Source: Undaria pinnatifida
Lineage: Eukaryota; Sar; Phaeophyceae; Laminariales; Alariaceae
Assembly: GCA_012845835.1 (NCBI GenBank)
Contig: JABAKD010000024.1
Span: 2,588,561-2,652,560, forward strand
Length of the DNA: 64,000 nt
Reading direction: 5' to 3'
The position numbers and the translations under genes were made by a program. The notes under the pieces are model-generated. The model did not search any database. It was not told the DNA's origin and worked only from the letters and a program-made list of their open reading frames with translations. Shown one piece after another: positions 49,336 through 58,339 of this stretch (position 1 is its first letter; every line of letters begins with the position of its first letter).

Positions 49336-49743
49336 ATGCTCAACCCTCCCATGGCATGCGTCTGCCTTGGAATACAACAGAGCATTACCGCCCCCCACAC
49401 ACACTCCCGGCCCGATCATCCCTCCCCCTATATGCAGGGGTCAAGCCAGGGAAGTCGCTTTACGCCAGTGTTCGGGCTGATGAAAACGAGCAACACATCA
49501 CAGCATTTCCATGTTGGCGACCATGGACGATGGGGGCGGGGTGGGCACGACGGGGACATACATCTACCCCCCTCCCTACGAAAGGCGACACAGGAAGGGG
49601 ATAAGATAAGCCAAACGTTCTTATATAGCCTATGGCACAAACGTGAGAAGCGCCTACATTTTGGAGGTGTCTCTATTAGGAGCAGGAACGGCGTGGTGCT
49701 CCGTCTCGAAAGGGATGCGGTAGTCGATTGTCAAATGACTTAA
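49336..49743 (+). CDS. Hypothetical 135-residue ORF
   Basis: ATG at 49336 opens MLNPPMACVCLGIQQSITAP, followed by His/Pro-rich sequence, and the last 60 residues (SQTFLYSLWHKREKRLHFGG, VSIRSRNGVVLRLERDAVVD) look more like protein. Stop at 49743. No homologue is recognised, and the His/Pro-rich half could be non-coding. Confidence 0.28.
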   Translation: MLNPPMACVCLGIQQSITAPHTHSRPDHPSPYMQGSSQGSRFTPVFGLMKTSNTSQHFHVGDHGRWGRGGHDGDIHLPPSLRKATQEGDKISQTFLYSLWHKREKRLHFGGVSIRSRNGVVLRLERDAVVDCQMT

Positions 49744-49959
49744 GGCAAACAACAAATGAGTAACCCCACCCCCCCCCCTTCACACCTCAAAGGGGTGCGG
49801 GGAACACGCAACGAAGCCAGCCTGCGGAAGCGTGCAACGGTAGGGGTTGCACTCTTTTGGCGAAAATGTTTGTAACTGACGGGGCTCCTCGACGCAGGAA
49901 CTACGCAATATGGTTGGAATCACATCTGTGTTGTATAGTGGTACCAGTTATTCGTTTTA

Positions 49960-50100
49960 TGTCGCATGGTACGGCAGGGGTGCGCCTTGTTTTGCTGAGC
50001 CTCCTCAAGAGTTGAGGATTTTTCCGACCCAGGAACCGAATTTGAGAAAAATGAGAAGTGCAACGCGAGCAACAATACCATGGCCTAGGTGAAGACTAAA
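49960..50100. repeat. Dispersed GAGGAT/ATGGCCTAGG repeat
   Basis: CTCCTCAAGAGTTGAGG forms a hairpin; CCATGGCCTAGGTGAAGAC then matches the ends of the GAGGAGC family. Confidence 0.4.
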
Positions 50101-50189
50101 GTATGAACTCGATTTTGGCTTTGGCTGGTTGGTGTTACTTCCCCGGTTATTTGCGGGGTGGCTGTGTACCAGGTATGCTCTTTACTTAC

Positions 50190-50312
50190 CAGGTAGCTTT
50201 CAAGGGTTTTCCCCACTTTCAACTTGCGACACTCCCGGGAGTTCAAGTCAACTACTCTACACCCCCACGGGAAAGCTTGCACGACGAATATTACTGTAAA
50301 AACACAGACCAT
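50190..50312 (-). CDS. First exon of a secreted protein
   Basis: ATG (50312) opens MVCVFTVIFVVQAFPWGCRV, then VDLNSRECRKLKVGKTLESY and L, ending at donor CTACCTG|gtaagt (last base 50190), exactly 41 codons, phase 0. The first 13 residues are a clear signal-peptide core; two Cys follow. The gtaagt donor is ideal. The frame continues upstream to another ATG (50366), but the internal one gives a better signal peptide. An in-frame ttttacag near the start could instead be an acceptor. Following exons were not found. Confidence 0.42.
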
Positions 50313-50719
50313 ACTGGGCAGGTCCTTAGGTGAGGAGCCCCGTTGGTCAGAAGCAGATATGGCCAAAAATAGTGCTTCGTCGGTCGTACAGCATACGTCT
50401 TATATCTAGGCCACACGTAGGTTTGTTTATCGAGGGAAGGGTGCAAGTATAATCACGGCCAGGTTTTGGGTTAGGTGTAGCATGGAGTTCCTCAAGTGTT
50501 AGACCCTCATGAGAATACTGCTGAATCCTTATCGAGGCATGCGCTTGTGGCGATGGCGAGGTTGCAGTAGTGAGGGCACCTCGCAGCGGCCGCTCCCCAC
50601 CAGTAGACGGTCGGCGCGGCGTAGGAAATTGCCAGCGGTGGAAACCCTGGTGGCATGTCCTTCGATAGGTGTATAGCAGGTACCTGGTACTGGTACTAGC
50701 GAAAATATTTTGACTAGCG

Positions 50720-50930
50720 TGGGTTCCTGACGTGATCGTCGGAATACAAGTTTTTTTTTCATGATAACGTTCGTTGAATACCTAGGCCATAGGGCTGTTG
50801 AATTTGTCGGTTCGCACTTTCATATTTTTCTCGAATTCAGGTTTTGGGCGAGGTGTAGCTCCTCAAGCGAGGAGCCCCACAAAAACGGGTGCTACCCTAC
50901 CCTCATCGTAATGCGCGCCTACAGTTTTTT
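50720..50930. repeat. Dispersed TCGTCGGAAT / GAGGAGC repeat
   Basis: GATCGTCGGAATACAAG, TCGTTGAATACCTAGGCCAT, TTTTGGGCGAGGTGTAGC, CTCCTCAAGCGAGGAGC and GGGTGCTACCCTACCCTCAT. This is among the longest copies of the family and shows that the 3.19-, 40.76- and 45.2-kb pieces belong to one element of about 250 bases. Confidence 0.5.
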
Positions 50931-50994
50931 TTTTTCAGGTCACGCGGGTGGTCCTTGGGTGTATTCCAGCGGGTGGTTGCACAGTATCGAAACA

Positions 50995-51210
50995 TCGTGA
51001 TTCCCGCGGCTTTCGAGTCGGGTCGGGTCAGGAGGTATTTGAAATATCAGGGGTCGGGTCGGGTCGGGTCGGGTTGGGTCGGGTCAGGAGGTATTTGAAA
51101 TATCAGGGGTTGGGTCGGGTCGGGTCAGGACGTTTTCAGATCCCGCGGGTCGGGTGGGGCCACGCTGCCCCGACCCGACCCGCGAGAAATGGCGCGACCC
51201 GTGAAATGCG
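50995..51210. repeat. GGGTC-rich element, partial copy
   Basis: Two tandem GGGTCGGGTCAGGAGGTATT-TGAAATATCA units are followed by CGACCCGACCCGCGAG and GCGACCCGTGAAATGCGC. It is related to the TIR element at 15.77-16.31 kb. Confidence 0.6.
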
Positions 51211-51581
51211 CTGGCGTTCTCTGATTTTTTTTTTGTGTGTTTTTTTGGGAGGCTTGCTCCCATGGCCCAGGCGAGATAGAGCACTTCGGTTCTTCTAGCG
51301 TCTCAATCCCCAGCATTCGTACTGTTACCCGGTATAGACTTGAGTTTTTATCGAATGTCTTTGTAGCGTTTTCATTCACAGTCGCAGCAAGTTAGTTGTT
51401 AACTTTGGTGCTTCACGGAGATTTGTTTTCCTTGGCCTACTGTCGCTTGTTCTTTTTGGAACACGTGCTGCTTGAACCCTGTAGCTGCTTGTACCCTGTT
51501 GCTGAACAATGTTTCGGATTTAACCATGTTGTTTCGGTTTTCTATTTTTTGCGTTGTACGGGATCAACCCCGCGCCAAGGT

Positions 51582-51702
51582 GCTGTGGTTGCATGTTTGA
51601 TGCATGTTGAATATGGACAGTTTTGCTGTCAGGCCTTGCCGACGGGTTACAGTACCCCCGATGGAGGAAGCCTTGATGCTTGCATTAAGGTGCTTCAAGT
51701 AT
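51582..51702 (+). CDS. GSLDAC-family terminal exon, copy 1
   Basis: The plus frame reads QGAVVACLMHVEYGQFCCQA, LPTGYSTPDGGSLDACIKVL and QV, then TAG at 51702. A tandem copy follows at 51.78-51.92 kb with the same core (GAVV..., TPD.GSLDAC.K.L). Preserved Cys and the GSLDAC core in two otherwise different copies suggest coding. The start and any upstream exon are not fixed; the frame is open from 51396 but that part is Phe/Leu/Cys-rich and less convincing. The family is not recognised. Confidence 0.42.
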
Positions 51703-51776
51703 AGTGGTCCTAGAACCTAGCGTCGATGGTTACATATTTATATTTTTGTTTTTTTTTCTTTTTTGTCCGCCTACAA

Positions 51777-51920
51777 GGTGCTGTAGTTGTAGCCGTGATT
51801 CTTGCTCTGGGGCATCGACAAGTGCTTCTGTTGGGCGCAGCCGATGGGTTACAAAACACCCCCGATGCCGGAAGCCTTGATGCTTGTGATAAGCTACTGT
51901 GCAGTGGTTCTAGAAACTAG
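51777..51920 (+). CDS. GSLDAC-family terminal exon, copy 2
   Basis: After ttttttgtccgcctacaag the frame reads GAVVVAVILALGHRQVLLLG, AADGLQNTPDAGSLDACDKL and LCSGSRN, stop TAG at 51920. The first 20 residues are hydrophobic and could be a signal peptide or membrane segment. It is a tandem paralogue of the exon at 51.58-51.70 kb, with about 200 bases between equivalent points. Confidence 0.42.
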   Translation, partial: GAVVVAVILALGHRQVLLLGAADGLQNTPDAGSLDACDKLLCSGSRN

Positions 51921-52784
51921 CGTTGATGGTCACGCTCGTTTCTATTTTGTTGTTGCTGGTGGCGTCTGTTTCTTGATTGTTCTTGCGTGTCTCCGTGTTG
52001 GTACCGGTTTGTTTCGACAACATGTTCGTCCTGCTGTTTTGGTGGAATCGGGCTTTGAAGGCGAAACTCGGACGAAATGTTGTTGCCATGGTGGTACCAT
52101 GTTTTTTCTGCAACACATGGCGAAATCCTCACGGCAACGGAGATTTTCATAAATAGCGCGTGTAAATGAATCTACTGATGGTCTTCGGGTGCCAAATGTG
52201 AACGTGTCAGACCCCGGCGGTGAGGGCTTGGTGGTTGTAGCTTTGTGAGTGGGTAGCCCTTTTGGAACAGCACCCCGCCTGTTGGTTGGAATACCGACGT
52301 GCTCCGCCCCGGCGCTGTAGGGATGCGAGGATATACTGTCATAAAATACGACTGCTACTCTGCACGAAACGAGTACTTTGCACATTACACCCCCCCCCCC
52401 CCCACACACTACTTTTCTTTTTTTTTTCTTCTTTGGGGGGAAACTACTTGGAAGGAGTGTACGGTGATGTTTGCAGCATATATAGGGGTTGCTGTAGGTC
52501 GCCTTCTGTGAGCATGAAGCCTGCGCCACAGAGGTCAAGTCTGTCGTTCTTTCGGGGAAGTTAAGAATTTGGGGACTTTCAGGTGTTGCATGGCTGTCGT
52601 CAGCTCGTCTCGTGAGATGTACCTGGTACGGTTAATGCCTATATTTGAGCGCAACCCTCATCTCTTTTTTCATGTTTTGAAATGGTATTTTCGAAGTATT
52701 AAATTGCACAGTACTGTAGTTCCACCGGTGGTATTACCGTGTATTGATAGTACCCAAGAAAAAAACACCCCCTCGTACGATTTT

Positions 52785-52985
52785 CGGGGTTGATTTTCTT
52801 GACAGCGGGAAAAGTGCAAACGCCGAGGGACGCATCCATGGAAAAAGCTCGACGAGATCTTCCCAAAGCCGCTATTTTCGTTGTGTGTGCCCCCCTGGTT
52901 TTGGAGGAGAAACCGGCTCTGGAAATATTTGCAGGGGGTGTGTTGCCTTGCGTGCTATACAGTATCGTATTTCAATGAGCAAGCA
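52785..52985 (+). repeat. Dispersed CTCGACAACGG repeat, copy 5
   Basis: TTTTCTTGACAGCGGGAAAA, GCAAACGCCGAGGGACGCAT, AGCTCGACGAGATCTTCCCA, TGTGTGTGCCCCCCTGGTTT and GGAGGAGAAACCGGCTCTGG. Confidence 0.6.
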
Positions 52986-53229
52986 AGTTGGACTGCGTAC
53001 GAGGTCGTATGAATCACATCGGTAGACTGCACACGCCAATTGTGGTCAGAGCCTGTCCTGTGACGGCGGAATATATTATGGCTGTGTTGAGGTTAAGCTG
53101 TCCTGTGACCACGGAGTAGATTGGAGGGCGATGAGGAGATAGTGTGAGAACATCAACAACAGTCACCCTTGCTGGCTGCTGCGCTGAGGTTCAAAGCTCG
53201 GGTGGTGTATTTCGTTTTGCATAGGAATT

Positions 53230-53553
53230 GGTTTCTGAGTATTTTGCCGTCGCCGAAACTATTATACGAGAGTGCGAGTTGGCAAAAATCGATGCTAGTC
53301 GACGAGGCGGTAGGCACGTATCGTACCGAGGGGGGAGAAGAGACGGCATCTGTGACCGCGGCTTGTTCAGAAAGCTGGAAAGTAAAGTGATAAACAAATA
53401 AACAAAGCAGTGACCTCATTCTGACGGAAGGTGACTTTGACACCGGCGTCTGGACCGAAGCTTCCACCGTGAAATCGGTCTTTGCCTGGTATCGCGGAAT
53501 GAGGGCGCGGGTAGATTCCTTGACCGCTCCCCTCGCCTGGTCAGATTTCCTCT
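53230..53553 (+). pseudogene. Diverged relative of the 40.3-kb ORF
   Basis: One plus-strand stretch reads LYESASWQKSMLVDEAVGTY, RTEGGEETASVTAACSESWK and meets stops TGA TAA; about 30 bases later another frame reads LTEGDFDTGVWTEASTVKSV, FAWYRGMRARVDSLTAPLAW and SDFL with a TGA at 53553. The order SK/QKSM.V, EGG.E, GVW/GEVW, FAWYR/FWRTY matches the ORF at 40.30-40.59 kb, and both are preceded by the same dispersed repeat. The gap with stops suggests decay, or a very short intron (gtaaag...aaagcag). The minus strand is also open from an ATG at 53563 (MAAQRKSDQARGAVKES) and remains an alternative. Confidence 0.42.
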
Positions 53554-53599
53554 GAGCGGCCATGATTGCGGTTGAGGCGGTCGCTGTTGGGGTTCGCGC

Positions 53600-55105
53600 A
53601 AGTGACTCTAACCCAATAAAAACCTGTCCTGAAGACCATTGGTAATCCCAGGAAAGCTAAATCCAGACCCACCCGCCCAGGACGCGAGCACTGGGAACCT
53701 TTCACCGTGAGACTGCCGGCAACGCATATGAAGACTTTCCACAATGACTGTCTTGGTGTTCGAAACCGTGCCGAAAACTCTACATGAACCACCCCGGATT
53801 TTAGAAATATGCCGAATTTTCCCCATAAACCACCGCAGGTTTTGAAGCCACGACGAAACACTGTTCTGAAGACCGTTGATAACCCCGAGAAAACTGAAAG
53901 CAGACCTCCGCCGCCCTCACCAGCCCCACCCGCCCAGGATGCGTACACTAAGAAAATTTCGCCGCGACATTGCCAGCGACGCGTAAGAAAACTTTTTACA
54001 ATGACCGTTCCACTACCCGGAAAGATGCCGTTCCGGGTGGCTATCTCCATCGAACCTGACCCTCAGGGGACAGGCCGGGTCGACATACTCACGCATCCGT
54101 ATACAACGGCAGCTTACGCCGCCGGGGTAGTAACGAGGACCGCCGATAGGGACAGCTCACGCTATCGCTACAGTGGGATCCGAAGGACACGCGAGCTAGC
54201 GCTGGGTTGTGAAGGCACTTGAGTTAAATCGACACTACGCGTATGAAAATACGTGGCAGTGTGGTGAGCTTAAGCGTTATTGTTCCCCATCCACCGGAGG
54301 ATGAAAAAAAAAAAAAAACTGACCGTTCCGGTTTTTTAAACCGTGCCAAAAATTCCACATTAACAACCCCGGGTTTTGAAACCACGCCGATATTTCCACG
54401 TTGATCACCCCGGGTTATCCAAATGTGCCGAAATTTGGATATTTACTACCCCGAGTTTTGAACCCATGCCGAACAGCTGTCCTGAACACCGTTGATACCT
54501 CCCAGCAAACCAAACGCAGACCACCACTGCCCTCACCAGTCCCACCCGCCCAGCACGCAAACAATGAAAAGTTTTTACCATTAAATTGCAAGCGACGCGT
54601 AATACCCCTTTCCACAATGATCGCCCCGCTTTTGAACCCGTGCCGAAATTCCGACATGAACCACCCCGGGATTTGAAACCATGCCGAAGCACTGTCCTGC
54701 ACACCGTTGATGACTTCCAAAAAAATATCCAGATCCTCGCCCCCCCTCGCCAGTCCCACCTGCCCAGGACGCGAACACTGCGAACCTTTCACCGGAACAT
54801 TGCCAGCAACGCATAAGAAACCTTTCCACAAATGGCCACCCCGGTTTCAACATTCGTGCCGAAACTGGCACATGGACCCCCCTTGGGTTTTGAAACCATG
54901 TCGAAAAATTTCAACGTTGACCATCCCGAGTATGACAAGCATGCCGAGCTTTCCACCTTGAGCATCCCGGCTTTTGAAAGCATGTAATAACGAAACACTG
55001 TCCTGGACAGCGTTGTCGACCCCAAGAGATGTAATTTGACCACCCGAGCTTTAGAAACCGTGCCGAAACGCTGAACTGTTCTCGATACCGTTCATAACCT
55101 TCGAA
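53600..55105. repeat. Degenerate satellite with CACCCCGGGTTTTGAAACC units
   Basis: Higher-order units contain ACTGTCCTGAACACCGTTGA, AGACCTCCGCCGCCCTCACC, CCCACCCGCCCAGGACGCG, TTGCCAGCGACGCGTAAGAA, and several CACCCCGGGTTTTGAAACC(A/G)TGCCGAAA subunits of about 38 bases. Starts of the first block lie near 53.62, 53.86, 54.48, 54.69, 55.00 and 55.07 kb. Plus-strand frames of 90-140 residues follow it. The same PPPP(S/L)P(A/V) block occurs at the start of the Gag-like ORF at 57.6 kb. Confidence 0.65.
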
Positions 55106-55162
55106 TACCAGGGCTGTGTATCGGTAGCATTTAACGATACTATATATATAAAAAACAAAATA

Positions 55163-55246
55163 CACTCCAGCTGTGAGATCGAAGATTTTGTCGAAACTCA
55201 TCTTTGCACGCTGTGTGTGATCCTCCGATCGCGCGTATTGCGGGTT
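55163..55246 (+). repeat. Conserved two-block 65-bp dispersed element, copy 6
   Basis: CACTCCAGCTGTGAGATCGA, then AACTCATCTTTGCACGCTGT and CCTCCGATCGCGCGTATTGC. It shares the right extension with 18.98 kb. Confidence 0.6.
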
Positions 55247-55369
55247 GTGTGTCCTCATTAAGGATATAGGTCGGCGACTCCCCTTGGAACTACAGTGTAG
55301 CTATCAGGGTCAACAGGGTGATGTTAGTTAGTCTGTGCGCGGAAACTATAAAACCCGTCTTTGAGGGGG

Positions 55370-56465
55370 ACAAAATCTGACAGCTGTGGAAGGAAATGCA
55401 TCAGTTTATCAAGTGTATCCCGTAAGTCGTATAACCGGTGAGGGGAGGGCGGGGTTTTTAAGGACGTGGGGGCCTGGTTTTGATCAAAAGGGAGCGGGGG
55501 GGGGGGGGGGGGGGGGTGAGCGGGGCAACTCAATCTGTGCGTGGAAACTATAAATCCTTTAGGGGATAAATCTGACGGTTTTGGAAGGAATGCACCAGTT
55601 TATCATGAATATCCTCTAAGTTGTACAACCATTGAGGAGAGGGCGGAGTGTTCGAGGGGGTGGGGGGGGTGGGGGGGGGCAAAAGGGTTTTTAACAGATT
55701 TAGGCCGCATAGATGTAGGGGTTTGCTATACGCGTGTTGCTAGGTAGAGGCGATGGTGCGCGTGTTGGGGAAGGAGAGGGCGTTGGGGGTGGGGGGGGGC
55801 GGGCGATGAATTGGAGCAGCGGCATGGGTGGCTCTAGCAAGATAATGAGGTGATTTCGGTGTTAGGTGGGGCGTTTGAGCAAGAGGGAGCGGGGGGGAAA
55901 AAAAGGAGGGGGGGGGGGTTGGGCGGGTGGGGGGGCAGGCGTTTTTAACAGGTTTAGGTCGCATATATGTAGGGGCTTGCTGTACGCGTGGTGCTAGGTC
56001 TAGGCGATTGTGCGGGTGGTGGGGAAGGAGGGGGCGTTGGGGGAGGTGAGGGGGGGGGATGAATTAAAGCTACGTCATGGATGGCTAGAAAGATAATGAC
56101 GTGGTATCAATCGCGTAGAAGTGTTTACTACTCTGGCGGATTTCGACTTTAGGTGGGTCGTTTAAACAAGAGGGAACGGGGAAAAAAATGAAAGAAAAAA
56201 GGGAAGGGGAGGGGGGGGGCGGTGGAGGGGGGCGGGGGCGGCGGCGGAAATGAGTTGGAGTTACGGCATGGATGGCTAGAAAGATAATGAGGCGATATCA
56301 GCTGGCTGGTAGTGTTTACTACTCTGGCAGATTTTGAGTTTTGGTGTGGCGTTTGAACAAGAGGGATCGGGGGGGGGCGGGGGGCGGGGGGCGGGGGGCG
56401 GGCGGGACACTTCAGTATGTGCGCGGAAACTATACATCCTTGAAGGAGACAGATCTGACGGCTGT
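55370..56465. repeat. G-run-rich tandem repeat, about 240-bp units
   Basis: Blocks TCTGACGG(C/T)..TGGAAGG, TTTTTAACAGGTTTAGG(C/T)CGCAT, ATGGATGGCTAGAAAGATAA and GTGTTTACTACTCTGGC recur three to four times with many runs of 8-22 G. The run at 55495-55516 is at least 20 G. Each unit could form G-quadruplexes. The sequence quality of such runs is doubtful. Confidence 0.65.
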
Positions 56466-56739
56466 GGCAAGAATACTATATATATATCGTAGATTGGTGC
56501 AGCTGATATACCGATATTCTTTTTATGTATCGGAAAAAAAGGTCGGCGAAACGAGTCGGCGAGCGAACCCCAACGCCCCCCCCCGGGCTGGCGAGGAGGG
56601 TTGAGCACTTTCGCTTAGTTTCCCACCAAAAATTGGTCCCAAATGCACCATCAAAATCGACCTTGTTCAGCCAACCCATACGTTACGGAGGTACGCGAAA
56701 GGCTCTACGTTCGCGTTGCTTGGGGAATGGCGTTACGAC

Positions 56740-56830
56740 AAGCCCTGCTGTAGAAAACATGCGCGCGCTCGGATTGTGCTTTCGATGCTGGAAGGGCAAG
56801 CACACGACAAGCTAGTGCGGAAAGCAGAGG
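56740..56830 (+). pseudogene. Retroelement zinc-knuckle remnant with stop
   Basis: RALGLCFRCWKGKHTTS-stop-C: the spacing C-x2-C-x4-H-x4-C (56777-56818) is exactly that of a CCHC zinc knuckle, as in retrotransposon nucleocapsids, but TAG occupies the codon before the last Cys. No other part of a Gag protein is seen nearby on this side. It lies inside the hAT-like element. Confidence 0.5.
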
Positions 56831-56861
56831 AAAGTCTACTCGTTGCTTGCTGCGCCACTTC

Positions 56862-56949
56862 TTAACGCCTTTGCCACTGGAAACCCGTTTTGGGGGGGAT
56901 ATACTTGAAATTTGTATAGGGAGGGGTTTTGGGGCTCTAAAGGGGTTAG
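56862..56949 (-). mobile_element. TTAA MITE, copy 4 (inverted)
   Basis: TTAACGCCTTTGCCACTGG to CTCTAAAGGGGTTAG. On the minus strand the order of interior blocks (GAGCCCCAAAACCCCTCCCT, ATACAAATTTCAAGTATA) matches copies 1-3. Confidence 0.7.
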
Positions 56950-57553
56950 GTTAGGCTTGATGCCCCCTTTCTCTTCCCAAATCGCATAAATATCGAAACA
57001 GAGGTCAGGACCCTCCATGCTGGTCCGCTGACACACCCCTCGGCGCTCATTGTTGTTGTTGCTGTTTTCTAACATTAAATCTTGTCGTAAAGCTAGAGTC
57101 CGTGGTACAAAGGAAGATTCGAAAATGCAAATGAAATCAAAATTCGGCCGGAAAATTCAACGGTTTCCCACCTAAAAACGCACGAGACGAAGAAGGCGCA
57201 CAAGTGGCGTGATTCAATGTGCTAACCAACCCAACATGGCCGCGGGTATCCACTCTACTACAGCATAGTCCCCGTCAGCCAACTCGCGGCTACTGACTAC
57301 GGCGGTTGCTGTCTGGAGTCATTGGGTGTTATTGACGTGCGCGTGCTTGCTGTCTGCTACCTCTGCTGTTGCAGGACGTTGTGTGTGATGTAGCTTGTTG
57401 AGACGAGGTGTATATCCCCTATTACCCTACTGTGTATGCCTTGCTACTCTGTAAAATACCCATACGCCACAATATCGGCTCGATTTCCCGATGTAAAGTA
57501 TATATCGGATCGTCCGATATACCGAAAAACATCGGTACCGATACACAGCCCTA

Positions 57554-58339
57554 CCGAATACCGTTCATGCCCTCAAGAAGATTCAGTCCAGACCTCCCCC
57601 GCCCTTGCCAGTCCCGTTCACCCAGGTCGCGCAGAACCCGATCGGCGACTCCTCGACCCTCGACGACACGAACGAGGAAATATCCGAGAACATTTCGGGT
57701 GGAGGCCCTGATCGCTCGGTCAGTTATGTAGAAGAGCACATGCCGGTTTTCACCATGGAGCAGTCGGACCTGCCGTCAACTTTGCGACTCAGGGGGGCAC
57801 CCTCAGAGGACGTCCCAGAGATCATGCAAAACTTCCGCTTATACGTGAACATGAACACAGCATATGGTGTGTCCGACGAGGTGGTCGACCGATGCGCCGT
57901 GAAGTGTCTTCCGTTGCTGGTGCGAGGAACAGCAGCGAACCGCATGCAGCAGCTGCAATCTGGGACACTGGAATGGAGGACGCAAAAAGAACTCGCCAAG
58001 CTGGATCCAGATGGAGCTGGAGTTGGCATTCTGGCGCCTGTGCTTTGGGGCGAGTGGGTGAACGCTTTCACGCAACTCTTTTCCCCGGACAACGTTATGG
58101 AGTTGCTAGCACGCTCCATCGTCACAATCAAACAAGAGACTGACGAATCGGTTATGGTGTATAGCCTTCGCGTTAACAAAGCATTTTCACGACTTCTGGC
58201 CGAGGCTATACGTATAGGGCCTGCCAACACATCGCCGTACTGCTACGCCTTCGGAAAACTCCGCACTGCTTCTTTCGAGGAAGGATTGCTGCCCCGTGCA
58301 GCACAGGACACCTACAGTAACAAGAAACATAAACGCTGA
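57554..58339 (+). CDS. Retrotransposon Gag-like ORF, partial
   Basis: The frame has no ATG at its start and is open from the right edge of the hAT-like element: NTVHALKKIQSRPPPPLPVP, then an acidic/Ser-rich linker, then LPSTLRLRGAPSEDVPEIMQ and a capsid-like core. WGEWVNAFTQLFSPDNVM, then LARSIVTIKQETDESVMVYS and LRVNKAFSRLLAEA, follow the W..F...F.P...R..L..L.Q...SV..Y...F..L pattern of the retrotransposon Gag family (Ty3/Gypsy type). The first in-frame ATG is near 57740 (HMPVFTMEQ). The ORF ends KKHKR, TGA at 58339, before any zinc knuckle or protease, so it is truncated or frame-broken. No LTR or pol was found after it. Confidence 0.5.
   Translation, partial: PNTVHALKKIQSRPPPPLPVPFTQVAQNPIGDSSTLDDTNEEISENISGGGPDRSVSYVEEHMPVFTMEQSDLPSTLRLRGAPSEDVPEIMQNFRLYVNMNTAYGVSDEVVDRCAVKCLPLLVRGTAANRMQQLQSGTLEWRTQKELAKLDPDGAGVGILAPVLWGEWVNAFTQLFSPDNVMELLARSIVTIKQETDESVMVYSLRVNKAFSRLLAEAIRIGPANTSPYCYAFGKLRTASFEEGLLPRAAQDTYSNKKHKR

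Larger units (their letters stand above)
55109..57553. mobile_element. hAT-like element, non-autonomous
   Basis: The left end CAGGGCTGTGTATCGGTA (55109) and the right end TACCGATACACAGCCCTA (57553) are inverted copies of 17 bases. They are flanked by TCGAATAC (55101-55108) and CCGAATAC (57554-57561), 7 of 8 matching, which fits the 8-base target duplication of hAT elements, as does the CAGGG start. It is 2445 bases and codes for no recognisable transposase. It contains copy 6 of the 65-bp element, a G-rich tandem array, a zinc-knuckle remnant and MITE copy 4. Confidence 0.6.
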
